This document shows, piece by piece, positions 12,201 through 22,450 of a DNA stretch of 64,000 nucleotides; the first letter of the stretch is position 1, and every line of letters begins with the position of its first letter. Both the position numbers and the translations under genes were made by a program. Below the pieces are notes generated by a model, which worked only from the letters and a program-made list of their open reading frames with translations, was not told where the DNA came from and did not search any database. The DNA is from Miscanthus floridulus (lineage: Eukaryota; Streptophyta; Magnoliopsida; Poales; Poaceae): contig NC_089585.1 of NCBI RefSeq assembly GCF_019320115.1, positions 141,961,600-142,025,599 on the forward strand. The letters are read 5' to 3'.

Positions 12201-12423
12201 CTGGAATCCCAAAACCCCGTTTGAAGAAATCTTCAAAGACCACAATCTCACCTGGTTGTGGATCGGGGAAGCTTTCTCCTTCCGGTGCACGCCATCCCGC
12301 AAGTGCCTTGTTGTGGAGCACTCCCATGGCGACGAGGTCCTCGATGGTCTGCTCGTTGCTCCGCGATTTCCATCATTCTTTCACCATGACCCCGCCTTTC
12401 TTCTGGGCGTCTCTCTTCGCCAT
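9245..12423 (-). pseudogene. Element C antisense gene: six-exon gene opposite to gag-pol, PF04195-like domain plus coiled coils
   Basis: The minus-strand exon model is 12423-11539, 11459-10981, 10898-10382, 10312-10114, 10039-9893 and 9807-9245. Every intron (79, 82, 69, 74 and 85 bp) has GT...AG ends with good context, such as CT|GTAAGTATC and TTTTGTGTCTCAG. The exons total 2,790 bp, exactly 930 codons, and the phases match at all five joins. Exon 1 carries the motif GFGIPVHPFLQGL...NPNSILL...HLCEAYGGFQPHFDLF, which I recognise as the 'putative gypsy type transposon' domain (PF04195). Exons 2-3 are acidic and low-complexity with a basic RKRRR patch. Exons 4-6 are coiled coil, with repeated leucines near LTAEVERLRRQLEAADQ. 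Two nonsense codons occur: codon 17 (bypassable from the ATG at 12327) and the last codon of exon 3. The biochemical role is unknown. Related antisense ORFs are known in Tat elements. Confidence 0.85.
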
Positions 12424-12569
12424 TAGTTCATCCTTACTAAGTGGATGGATGCGGGAGACCGGGGGGATTGGTGATGATTTTTGGGGGAATAGGGTTCGGC
12501 AGGAGGAAGAAGAAGGTGGCGGCGGCGGATACCAATGGGGAATGGTATGAGTAACTTACCAGATCTGCA

Positions 12570-12576
12570 TTATATA
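12570..12576 (-). promoter_or_regulatory. TATA-like box upstream of the element C antisense gene
   Basis: TTATATA on the plus strand reads TATATAA on the minus strand, about 147 bp upstream of the antisense ATG at 12423. It suggests an internal promoter independent of the LTRs. Elements D and E have comparable motifs at the same distance. Confidence 0.5.
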
Positions 12577-12919
12577 AAACAAAGAGCACCGTCGCTTCGT
12601 CCGCCCGAGAATATTGGGCGTCGTGCGCACGCGCCGCAGACGGTTGTTCACACAACCTCGAAATCTGCGCCAATAAAGGCGCTCCTTCGTTAACAGTGTA
12701 CGCGCCTCTTCGTTGATGGTGTAAGGGGGGCCCACACTGACACACCTCAATACAGGTGTCAACCGACTGTTAAAAAAAAAGAGAAGAAGAAGATGGAATG
12801 ACGTATTGTATCTCTTTACTTTTTTGACCAGACGTGTCAGACTGGCCTTGGCAGAGAACAGAGAAAAGTACACAAAATAATAGTACAAGCAGCGCAAGTG
12901 ATCGTGGATTTACCTTGAC

Positions 12920-13560
12920 CACTACTGTGCTTGGGGACTGCCCAGACCACTACTGTGTTTGGATACTGCCCAGGCCACTTTTGTGCTCGGGGATCGCTCC
13001 GACCACGGCCATGCTCGGGGACTGCCCCGACCACTGCTTGAATAGTGGTTGTCCTTGCCTACATGTGATTTGTACTCACATACAGTTAAGAGACTTTTCT
13101 TTTAGACCTTGCTACAAGGCTCATACTTCGCCTTCCAGCAAGCTCGGCGACTGCGTCGATACGATGCACCTGCCGGTGTATCTTGTTTTGCCTGTACGGT
13201 AATTGGATTCTTAATCTCAGCGGAATTTCTTTGATAGACCCTGGCACCACGTACCTGCGTCACCTACTACCAGGCTCGGGGACTAAGTGGGCACACTTCA
13301 CCTTGCGGTGAATGTGTTTGTTTAAATCGACCCCTGTGTTTTGAATGATTATGAGGATTATTAGTATGCTCGGGGACTGTCCCGACCACTGCTTGAATAG
13401 TGGTTCTCCTTGGCTACATGTGATTTGTACTCACATACAGTTAAGAGACTTTTCTTTTAGACCTTGCTACAAGGCTCATACTTTGCCTTCCAGCAAGCTC
13501 GGGGACTAAGTGGGCACACTTCACCTTGCGGTGAATGTGTTTGTTTTTCGACCCCTACGC
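12920..13560 (+). repeat. Repeat-rich 3' region of element C with iterated polypurine-like motif
   Basis: Short units of about 36 bp built on GCTCGGGGACTGCCCCGACCAC occupy 12920-13030. A block of about 150 bp at 13009-13155 recurs at 13369-13515 (offset about 360 bp). A second motif, CTCGGGGACTAAGTGGGCAC, occurs near 13274 and 13499. The shared core GCTCGGGGACT also forms the tract directly before the 3' LTR. No coding sequence is supported. Confidence 0.8.
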
Positions 13561-13785
13561 TTCTGATGTTTAAGGATGCTATACTTCAAGACCACTTACA
13601 TTTCTTTTCAGAAATACAAGTGGGCACACTTCTCAGGACAGAAATCTTTTTCTTTTTTCTTAAGAGCACCATACATTCTTCGGACAACCTACTTCTCCGG
13701 TGATGACGGTGGTCGGACGCGTCAAGAATTCAAGCCTCGCTTGTCGGAGAAGGTTCAAATGGCGTGTCGCAGCATAATACATGAT
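13561..13785. other. Element C 3' untranslated remainder
   Basis: This is non-coding sequence between the repeats and the polypurine-like tract. I see nothing else in it. Confidence 0.5.
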
Positions 13786-13799
13786 GCTCGGGGACTAGC
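13786..13799 (+). other. Polypurine-like tract of element C
   Basis: GCTCGGGGACTAGC abuts the 3' LTR start TGTGGGGG. This is where plus-strand DNA priming should occur. It is not purely purine, as is common in Tat elements of this type. Confidence 0.65.
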
Positions 13800-14272
13800 T
13801 GTGGGGGTATTAACCCCTATACCCTTACGGCTAAGCTTGGGCTAGCCCGGATCGATGGTTTCAGCCCACCCGAAAGATGACGTGCGGCCCGGTTAACCTG
13901 ATCGAAGTCCCGCACAAGGAATCAAGATGGATTTGGCGACCAAGCAGGATCCTGGTCGGTTAGAATAGGAATCCTTATCTGGCCAGATATGGCAATTGTA
14001 ACTGACTAGGATTAGTTTCCAGATCTGTAACCCTGCCCCCCGGACTATATAAGGCGGGCAGGGGACCCCTCTAAAAAATATCTCTCATTGACATACAGCA
14101 ATACAAACCAGACGCAGGACGTAGGTATTACGCCTTCTTGGCGGCCGAACCTGGATAAAACCTCGTGTCTGTCTTGCGTCACTGTCTTGTTTGGGGCTTG
14201 CGCATCTGTCTGCCGATAATCTACTACCTTGGGCATACCCCTAGGTAGACTGCCGACCATATTTCGTCGATA
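13800..14272 (+). repeat. Element C 3' LTR
   Basis: This 473 bp LTR starts TGTGGGGGT and ends GTCGATA (the terminal CA is changed to TA). It differs from the 5' LTR at about ten positions, mostly transitions. It is followed by the GGAAG duplication. Confidence 0.95.
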
Positions 14273-14277
14273 GGAAG
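14273..14277. repeat. Right target-site duplication of element C (GGAAG)
   Basis: This is an exact match to 1405-1409. Element B's LTR continues from here. Confidence 0.92.
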
Positions 14278-14752
14278 GGTGTAGGGTACCCTTCTAACAT
14301 GCCCTATTGGTACTGTCCTGCTGGTGTACATAGTACGGTCCTCGGTATTGTGGTTGACTTGAGTGCCCTATCTTACTCTCTCCATCCATTTTCTTGTCCT
14401 TACCGAGTGGGCATCCCCGGTCGGTTAGTCCCAGTTGGCTCTAATTACGCCAGTCAGAGAAGAACTGTAAGCAGGGGTTCGGCGCATCCCCGGTCAGAGA
14501 CGTGGGTTAGAGTCGAAAGGGGTGTTTGGCTAGGCCTTCCAGTCGAAGAGGCCATTCAGAGGTGGGTTGTAGTCAGAAGCGAGCGCTTTGGTCGGAGAGG
14601 CGGGTCAGAGTTGGAAGCGGGCGTCGTTCTGGCCTATCATTTAGGTATTTGGGCCAACCTAGGAGTTGCACATCATTTGCAACATTGTCTGCTGGGTCGA
14701 GCCCTTGTTGGGAAGCCGGTCTATGAGGGATCCTAGGTTTATGAACCCGACA
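14278..14752 (-). repeat. Element B 3' LTR, second part
   Basis: This part continues B's left LTR to ACCCGACA. The segment from about 14497 to 14752 aligns with 24664-24922 of the right LTR. Confidence 0.88.
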
Positions 14753-15000
14753 GGAGCCCCCGAGCCCCCGGGCGATTCGGGTAGAATCATCTAGGGGATT
14801 TTGGTCTTGACAGTGGGTGCACGCGAGCGCACCAGCGGGTGTAGCCCGCGAGCCCCTGAGCGATTTAGGCAAAACCGTCTAGGGAGTTTTTCGTGTTGCC
14901 AATGAGGGAAATTTTGTTTCATTCAGTGGGTGTGCGCGAGCGCACCCGTGGGTGTAGCCCCTGAGCCCCCGGGTGATTCGAATAGAATCGCCTGGGGGGT
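14753..15000 (-). other. Element B polypurine-like tract and three hairpin modules
   Basis: Plus-strand GGAGCCCCCGAGCCCCCG directly follows the LTR, so the minus strand carries the polypurine-like tract. Three related modules follow at about 14753-14797, 14813-14886 and 14926-14999. Each has a CCCC(T)GAG core and an imperfect hairpin, clearest at 14967-14999 where CCCCCGGGTGATTC pairs with GAATCGCCTGGGGGG. Modules two and three are preceded by GTGGGTG...GCGCACC...GGGTGTAGCCC. Element D has the same arrangement. Confidence 0.75.
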
Positions 15001-15059
15001 TTTGTCAACGGACATGTGTGTGTGTGTGGCTGTGTGCGCCTTAGTCAAGTTAGAGTTGT

Positions 15060-16460
15060 TTTAACTAAGGCGTTGGTCGCAGGGATCGAGATCGGGCGAG
15101 AGGAGCTCGCGGATCCTGGCATCGGGCGCTGCTGAGGGATCGAGCGAGGTGGACTCATGGACCCGTCGTGCGTAGCCAAGGCAGTTTTTAGGAATCGAGC
15201 GAGAGGACCTCACGGATCCTGGCGTCGAGCGCAGCCAAGGGATCGGGCAAGATGAACTCGTAGACCCGTCGTGCACAGCTAAAGCAGTTTTTTGGTATCG
15301 GGCGAGACAGAGCTCACGGATCCTAGCGTCGGGCGCAGCTGAGGTAGTTTAGAGATCAGGCGAGACAGAGCTCATGGATCCTGGCGTCGTGCATAGCCAA
15401 GGCAGCTTAGGGATCGAGTGAGATAGAGCTCGTGGATCTTGGCATCGATCACATGCGTCGGGCGTAGCCGAGGCAGTTTTAGGGATCGGGTGAGACAGAG
15501 CTCGTGGATCCTGGCGTCGGGCGTAGCCGACGCAGTTTAGGGATTGGGCGAGATGGAGCTCATGAATCCTGGCGTCGGGCGCAGCCGAGGCAGTTTTAGG
15601 GATCGGGCGAGACGAAGGTCGCGGATCCTAGCGTCGGGCGCACGTGTTGGGTGCAGCCGGGGCAGTTTTAGGGATCGAGCGAGATGGAGCTCGTGGATCC
15701 TAGTGTCGGGCATAGCCGAGGCAGTTTAGGGATCGGGCGAGACAGAGCTCGTGGATCCTAGCATCGGGCGCAGCCAACGCAGTTTACGGATCGGGTGAGA
15801 CGGAGCTCGCGGATCCTAGCATCAGGCGCAGCTGAGGCAGTTTTAGGGATCGGGTGAGACGGAGCTTGTGGATCCTGGCATCGGGCGCATGTGTTGGGCG
15901 TAGCCGAGGCAGTTTTAGGGATCGAGCGAGACCAAGCTCGTGGATCCTGGCATCGAGCACACGCGTCGGGCGTAGCCGAGGTAGTTTAGGGATTGAGCGA
16001 GACGGAGCTCGCGGATCCTGGCTTCGGGCGCACGCGTCGGGCGCAGCGAGGCAATTTTAGGGATCGGCGAGATAGAGCTCATAGATCCTAGTGTCGAGCA
16101 CACAAGTCGGGCGTAGCCAAGGCAGTTTAGGGATCAGGCGAGATGGAGCTTGCGGATCCTGGCATCAGGCACACGCATTGGGCGCAGTCGAGGTAGTTTA
16201 GGGATTGAGCGAGACGGAGCTCGCGGATCCTGGCGTCGGGCGCACTCGTCGGGTGCAGCCAAGGCAGTTTTAGGGATCGGGCAAGACGGTGCTCGTGGAT
16301 CCTAGCATCAGGCGCACGCATCGGGCGAGACAGAGCTCGTGGATCCTAACATCGGGCGCACGTGTCGGGCGCAGCTGAGGCAGTTTTAGGGATCGAGTGA
16401 GATGAAGCTCACGGATCTTGGTGTCGGGCGCATGCATCGGGAGCAGCCGAGGCAGGCATT
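15060..16460 (-). repeat. 1.4 kb tandem repeat array in the element B 3' region
   Basis: About 20 imperfect copies of a unit near 58 bp contain GGGATCGGGCGAGACGGAGCT, GGATCCTGGC and GCAGCCGAGGCAGTTTTA. Some units are longer (about 70-80 bp) because of an inserted CACGTGTCGGGCG-type segment. Copies are diverged but phase-locked, so this is a satellite-like array between pol and the LTR, as seen in other Tat elements. Open frames within it are periodic artefacts. Confidence 0.9.
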
Positions 16461-17557
16461 TTGGGTGTCTTGAGCCCCTGAGTCCTGTTTAGGCTTGGTA
16501 GGGGTCGTGTTGAGTTTTTTGTGTTACCCTATCCGTGGTTTCTCGCAACTGAAGGGGCTGAGCTAATGTCGCTTGCCTCGATGGCTCGAGTGACGTGCTC
16601 GGTGAGCTCGCTAACGAGTACGTTCGAGTGAAATCTAGGTCCGTCGTTCGTGACGGAGTTAACATAGCCCTCATGTGGCATTCCACTGATCCTTAACCTA
16701 TAACCTAGTAGATGCATGGGTCATTTCAGAGACCGACCCAGGTGGCCCGCTAGCCTCCCCTCGATGGAGATTCTGTGGGTTTGGCAGAGGTTAGGATCGA
16801 ACGATAAGATTGAGATGACCCTATCTACTTAGGGGCAGACTGGGCAAGGGCCACTCAGGGCTCATTTGCATTTTCTCCCCTGGCTCTGTTTGACACAAGG
16901 CGGCCTCGAGCCCTTCGTGGGCTAGCCTTCGAACCTCGGTCGGTCGTTGCTCATGTTGAATGAGGCAATTGCCACTTCATGATGCAACACGGAGCATTGT
17001 GATGCATTTAACCACATATGCGATGCCTTGGATGTATAGAATGAATGAATGTGTGTATAGATGTATGAATGATTATATAAAGAAATAGTGGGGTTTTGTA
17101 ATGTTACCTTGATGACTCGAGTGACGAGGTTTGAGGAGCTTTAATCGGAAATGTCTGACCGGGATCCGCGCTTGTCATTCATGATGGAGTCGGCATGGCC
17201 CACATGGGGCATCCCTCTGCTCCTTACCTTTCTCTCGATGTTTGCCTGAGCCGTCTGATCGACTCAGGAAGCCCGATGGTCTCTCCTCGACAGAGATCCC
17301 GTAGTTGGGCCTTTCCAAGTCCCACCTAGGAAGGCGGAAGGCCGCCTGTGCGTGGTGGCGCTTTGTTTCTCACGCCTAGTGTGTGGTAGTGGTGGGCCAT
17401 ACCCAAGCCATGTCCTGTTTGACTAGGCGTCGTTCCATCGGTCAGTGTGCGTCCCATCGGTCAGGACGCATCCCATCATTTCCCATCCACATTGAATGGG
17501 GAAGGGAGAGGGTTTTTCCCCCGATCCTTTGCCCTTCTTCAACTACTGCATCTCCTC
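16461..17557. other. Element B non-coding spacer with a diverged ~200 bp duplication
   Basis: Segment 16579-16790 is similar to 17111-17310. Both have CTCGAGTGACG, a CATGTGG/CACATGG...GGCAT segment and CCTCGA..GAGAT in the same order. No gene is supported. The region lies upstream of the antisense gene remnant. Confidence 0.5.
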
Positions 17558-17568
17558 CTTAAATAGGG
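17558..17568 (+). promoter_or_regulatory. TATA-like motif upstream of the element B antisense gene remnant
   Basis: CCTTAAATAGG precedes the remnant on the plus strand, opposite to B's pol. Its equivalence to the internal promoters of C, D and E is inferred. The start codon itself is not preserved, so the spacing cannot be measured. Confidence 0.35.
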
Positions 17569-17608
17569 AAAGGGAGGGAAGAGGAGAAGGTCATCCAGCG
17601 TAGATTAG

Positions 17609-17908
17609 GTGGTGTTGGCCGCCTTTGCTGAGAAGGGGCTGCTTCCACCGAAGGAGGTGGCGCACTGGAGGGTACTGCACGTCGCTGGCTTCATCACTGT
17701 CTGCGAGGCTTTTGTCGGGATAGAGCCACATGTGGACTCCTTCCGACGAATCTTCTCTAGGCGAGCCTTATCAGAGGGGAAGATGCTCAGGACTATGCTG
17801 GTGGGAGGTTTGGCCCTTACAGCAGCTCAAGTTGGCCAGTTCATAAAGTTTGATGAGACGTCCTCTAGCCATGGCGGCCATACTTCAGCGGGCAGCATCC
17901 CTATCTAG
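17609..17908 (+). pseudogene. Element B antisense gene remnant (PF04195-like domain, internally deleted)
   Basis: The plus-strand frame encodes FAEKGLLPPKEVAHWR, then VAGFITVCEAFVGIEPHVDSFRRIFS. The latter matches the VHLCEAYGGFQPHFDLF and VAVCEGYLGIAPHWELW stretches of the antisense proteins in elements C and D. The GLGIPV...NPNSI half of the domain is missing, so an internal deletion probably joined the two parts. It sits downstream of pol on the opposite strand, the same position as in C. The reading ends at a stop near 17906. It is non-functional. Confidence 0.7.
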
Positions 17909-18225
17909 GAGCTACCTTGACTACATGAGAAGGTCCAGAGCTCCATGTTCTTCTGCTGAGCATCTATGGGTGCGATGGCCTTGAGGTACCCGTTGCGCTC
18001 ACCGAAGTCGAGGTAGCAGAACGGGGTAGAGCCCTTGTGGTGGCGGTTATGCTCGGTGACATGTGCCATGGCCTCACCTTTGGCGTCAGCCGATGCCACC
18101 GAGCGGTAAAAAAGAGAGGTAGTATTGTACCCTCATGGAGCCCTCAAGTGACCCAGGCTAAAAGTGTTCAAGCTAGGATGCTTGACAGGAGCAAGTGTTG
18201 AATAGAAAGCGATAAGACCGAATTT
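17909..18225. other. Element B gap between the antisense remnant and the pol 3' end
   Basis: A minus-strand frame of 64 codons at 17905-18099 has no recognisable motif. Nothing else is supported. Confidence 0.4.
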
Positions 18226-19400
18226 AGGGGAAAAACGACGTAGCTGTTCAATGTTCCAAGTGTTGGTGAGAACGTTGCCGTCATTGTCCTTCAGTCAGTA
18301 GGTGCTCAGTTGGATCACCTCAGTCACCATATAGGGACCTTCCCATGGTGGAGAGAGTTTGTGTTTCTCCTTCATCGATTGGGTCCTCCAGAGTACGAGA
18401 TCGTCGACTTCGAGGATCCTCTCCTTGATCTTCCTTTCATGGTACCTACGGAGAGTTTGCTGGTAGCGAGCGGAGCGGATGACGATCATCTCATGGGCCT
18501 CCTTAAGCAGGTCGATTGTGTCTTGCTGAGCCTCCGTGGCTCGGTTAAGGTCGAAAGCCTTCACTCTTGGGGCGCCGTGGTCGAGGTTGGAGGGCAACGC
18601 TGCTTTAGCTCCATAGGCCAAGAAGAAGGCTATGAACCCTGTTGATTAGTTTAGGGTCATTCTCAGGCTCTAGAGGATCGCGATGACCTCTACAACCCAA
18701 CGCCCAGTGTACTTGTTGAGTCGGTCGAAGATGTGTGACTTAAGTCCTTGGAGGACCATGCCATTGGCACACTCGACCTGACCATTAGTACGTGGATGTC
18801 CGACCGAGGCCCGGTTGATCCTGACGCTGTACCCATCACTAAAGTCCAAAAACTTCTTCCTAGTGAAGCTAGTCCCATGGTCAGTGATGATACAGTTAGG
18901 AACGCTGAACCGGTAGATGACGTCGAGGAAGAATTTGACTGCCTCTTTCAAGTGGATGTTGGTGATGGGCTTAGCCTCTATCCACTTGGTGAACTTGTTG
19001 ACCGCTATGAGTAGGTGAGTGAAACCGCCTGGGCCCTTTTTGTGGGGTCCTACCATGTCAAGGCCCTAGACCATGAACGGCCAGGTGATGGGGATGGTTT
19101 GAAGCTCCTGTGCCGACAAATGAGTTTGTCGAGCGTAGAATTGGCATCCCTCACACCCGCGAATGACCTCCTCTGCATCTCGTAGTGCGATGAGCCAATA
19201 GAAACCTTGGCGAAAGGCTTTTCTGACCAGCGACCTTGGGGCCACGTGATGTCTGCAAATCCCATCATAAACCTCGAGAAGGAGCTGCTTCCCCTGGTTG
19301 GTAGGGACGCACTTCATGAGCACCCTCGATGGACTCTGTTTGTATAGTTCTTCACCGAGCATGACAAAGGTCTTGACGCATCGAGCGATCCATCAGGCTT
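18226..19400 (-). pseudogene. pol: Element B integrase (broken)
   Basis: Integrase inserts element DNA into the genome. The minus-strand pieces show the N-terminal zinc region ending CEGCQFYARQ, the core with GPHKKGPGG, ITDHGTSFT (second catalytic Asp) and NGQVECANG (catalytic Glu present), then the C-terminal region with SPPWEGPYMV and an end near WNIEQLRRF. A stop near 19060 and further stops near 18625-18669 break it. Domain order and orientation match the rest of B. Confidence 0.85.
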
Positions 19401-20538
19401 TAGTCCTTTTAGGTGGGAGAACCTCCTCAAGGAGGTAGGCGAGTAGCGGCGCTCACTAGTCGGTTTCATCAAATGCCAACACGGCAATGTCAGCGGGCGA
19501 TGTCGTCATGGAGGCACTAGGGTCAGAGCCCCCAAGCGCCGACTTACCATCGGGGTCGGAGCCCCCGGGCACCGGCTTGGTGTCGGGGTGTGTCTGGATT
19601 GGACCTTCCAGGATGCGGGCGGATGGCTCGTGGAGATCGTCGATGAAGATCCCACTCGGAGACGGATCCCGCCTGGCGGCCAATTTTACAAGAAAATCAG
19701 TGGCATCGTTGTCCTTTCAGGGGACGTGATGCAGCTCGACCCCTTGGAATTTGTCCTCGAGCTTGCACACCTCCTAGCGGTATGCTGCCATGAGGGGGGT
19801 TTTGCAAGAGGACTCCTTCATGACTTGGTCAACGACCAACTCCGAGTTGTCACGGACGTAGAGTCGCGTAGCGCCGAGCTTGATGGCGATGCGCAGCTCG
19901 TTGATGAAGGCCTCGTATTCCATGGCATTGCTTGAGGCTGAGAAATGGAGGCGGATGGCATAGCGGAGCCTACTCCCATCTAGGGAGATCAGAACCACTC
20001 CAGCCCCCAAGCCGGGCGCCATTATGGACCCGTCGAAGTACATTGTCCAATACTCGTGCGTGATGTCCGGGGTCGGTAGCTGGATCTCCATCCACTCGGT
20101 GATAAAGTCCGCGAGAGCTTGAGACTTAATAGTAGTACAGGGGATATACCTAATGTCATGGCCCATGAGTTCGAGTGCCCACTTGGAGATCTGTCCCACG
20201 ATGTCGCGGTTGCGGATGATGTCTCCAAGTGGGTATGAAGTGACGATCACGACTTCGTGGTCGGTGAAGTAGTGCAGGAGCTTTTAGGTCGCCATTAGCA
20301 CGGCGTATAGGAGTTTCTACACCTAGGGGTACCAGACCTTGGGGTCGGTGAGTACCTCCCTGATGAAGTATATGGGTCGCTGGACCTTAAGGTGGTGTCC
20401 CGGCTCCTCCCTTTCGATGACCAGGGCGGCGCTCACCACATGGTTGCTTGCTGCGATGTAGAGGAGGGGTTCTCCCCGTTCGGAAGCGATAAGGATTAGG
20501 GCTGATGTCAGTGATGCTTTGAGGCTCTCTAGAGCCTG
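19401..20538 (-). pseudogene. pol: Element B RNase H region, including the second Tat-type RNase H
   Basis: The minus-strand frame at 19774-20250 contains [18 protein letters not shown] and NAMEYEAFINELRIA, the archaeal-type RNase H that follows the primary RNase H in Tat elements. The primary RNase H is degraded between about 20250 and 20538 (the [13 protein letters not shown] segment marks its end). Several stops are present. Confidence 0.8.
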
Positions 20539-21400
20539 CTAAGCTTCCTCAGTCCAGACAAAGGTGTCCATCTTTTTGAGGAGCTTGTAGAGTGGCATCC
20601 TCCATTCATTGAGCCGAGAGAGGAATTGGCTCAGGGTAGCCAGACAGTTGGTGAGCCTTTGTATGCCCTTGACGTTGCATATAGGGCCCATGTTGGAGAT
20701 GGTCGTGATCTTTTTGGGGTTGGCCTTGATGCCATGGTCGGACATAATGTATCCAAGCAGCTTCCCCTTCGGAACCCCAAAAACACATTTTTCAGAATTC
20801 AATTTGATGTTGAACCTTTGGAGGCTCGAGAACGTCGTGGCCAAGTTTGTGATTAGGACACAAGCTTGAGCCGTTTTGACCACTATGTCATCAACATAGA
20901 CATCAATGGTTGGTTTTGGCTGGTCGACCTGATTAGGTTGATCGAGCGAGTCGATTTGGTCGGTGAAGCATTGCTGCATGCACCGTTAATAGGTGGCGCC
21001 AGCATTCTTCAGACCGAAAGGCATGGTTATGTAGCAGTATGAACCATACGAGGTGATGAACAAGGTTGCGAGCTGATCAGATTCTTCCATCACAATATGG
21101 TGATAGCCTGAGTAGGCATCCAAAAAGGAGAGGATCTCGCAGCCCGAGGTGGCGTCGACTATCTGGTCTATGCGCGGTAAAGGAAAGTGATCCTTCGGAC
21201 ACGCCTTGTGGAGGCTAGTATAATCAACGCACATTCTCCATTTCCTAGTCTTCTTCTTGATAAGAATAGAATTGGTGAGTCAGTTGGAGTGGTATACCTC
21301 TCTGATGAATCCAGCTACCAGAAGTTTGGCAATCTCTTCGCCTATGGCCCTGCGCCTCTCGTCGTCGAAGCGACGTAGGCACTGCTTGGCGGGCTTCAAG
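20539..21400 (-). pseudogene. pol: Element B reverse transcriptase (broken)
   Basis: Two minus-strand frames, 20986-21234 and 20539-20979, carry MCVDYTSLHKACPKD, PLPRIDQIVD, FLDAYSGYHHI and the catalytic YVDDIVVKT, then KLLGYIMSDHGI and NCLATLSQFLSRL. A stop near 20984 separates them in the same gene order. The order and sequence are typical of Ty3/gypsy reverse transcriptase. Confidence 0.87.
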
Positions 21401-22450
21401 CCCGAGATGAGGCACAACGCATGCTCGGTGACCTCACATGGTATGCCCAGCATGTCAGAAGCCTTCCATGCGAAGACATCGCGATTGGCGCGCAGGAAGT
21501 CGATGAGCTCGCATTCTTATTTGGCCGGGAGTTGGGCCTCGACCCGCAACATCTTGGTTGGGTCAGTGGGGTCGATCCCCACTGCCTTGGTTTCCTCTAG
21601 TGGGTGGAAGGCTGTCGAGGAGGTTGGTTTGTTGCAGTCTGGGACTACTGGGGTCGATGACTCCCTGAGCTATGGGGCTCAAACGAGTTGACGACCATAG
21701 TGGTGAGCTCGAAATGCTCGCGGTTGCATGTGAAGCCGTGCGAGAAGGTGCTACCCACAGTGATGACGCACGTTCGGTCCTGGCATCTTTAGCTTGAGGT
21801 AGGTGTAGTTGGGGATGGCCATGAACCTAGCATAGCATGGCCGCCCTAGGATGGTGTGGTAGGACCCTAGGAAGTCCACCACCTCAAAGGTGAGAACCTC
21901 CGAGTGGAAGTTAGCTCGGTTGCCAAACATGATGGGCAGGTCAATCTGTCAGAGCGGGTATGCCTATGCTCCTAGGATCACGCCGTAGAAAGGAGAGCCC
22001 ACCGGGCAAAGTTCCAACCGGGGGTGCACATGGCGTCGAGGGTGTTGACGTAGAGGGTGTTGAGGCCGCTACCTTCGTCCATCAGCACCTTAGTGAGGCG
22101 CTTCTTATGGACGATGGGGTCAACAACGAGCGGGTAGCATCCTGGTCTGGCGACGTGGGAGGGATGGTCCCTCTGATCAAAGGTGATCGGAGATTCTGAC
22201 CAACTAAGGAAGGAGGGGACGGCCGTCTCAGCAGTGCATGCCTCTCGATAGCATACCTTGTGTTGGTGCTTGGAGCAGATGGCATTGGATCCCCCAAATA
22301 TCATGATGCATTCCTCAGGGTCGGAGAAGCTATCCCCATCCTTGCCCGCCGCACCTCCCTTCTTAGCTGTCGCCTCTTTGTCGTCTCCTTCTTTCGGTCC
22401 ACTAGCCTATCGTAGGAAATGTTTGAGGAGCTCACAGTCCTTGTAGAGGT
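21401..22450 (-). pseudogene. pol: Element B protease region
   Basis: The minus-strand frame at 21978-22304 includes HYPLVVDP-like PLVVDPIVHKKRLTKVLMDEGSGLNTLY. The usual Tat protease motif is DGGSG, so one glycine is replaced by glutamate. The region towards reverse transcriptase is eroded. The call is supported by position between the Gag knuckle area and reverse transcriptase. Confidence 0.7.

Larger units (their letters stand above)
1410..14272 (+). mobile_element. Element C: young, complete Tat-lineage Ty3/gypsy retrotransposon (12.86 kb)
   Basis: C has two full LTRs (1410-1883 and 13800-14272), a 5 bp GGAAG duplication, a primer binding site, one continuous gag-pol frame with four nonsense codons, an opposite-strand spliced gene (9245-12423), a repeat-rich 3' region and a polypurine-like tract before the 3' LTR. 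By hand count the LTRs differ at about 10 sites plus one indel in 473 bp, near 2%. At the commonly used grass rate this is under about one million years. C is the best preserved element in the window and resembles RIRE2-like Tat elements. Confidence 0.95.

Noticed and set aside
15060..16460. CRISPR-like appearance of the tandem array in element B
   Set aside because: Units are contiguous and diverged without unique spacers, and the context is a plant retrotransposon.
17905..18099. 64-codon minus-strand frame as a possible small gene
   Set aside because: It has no recognisable motif and sits in eroded sequence after the pol end of element B.
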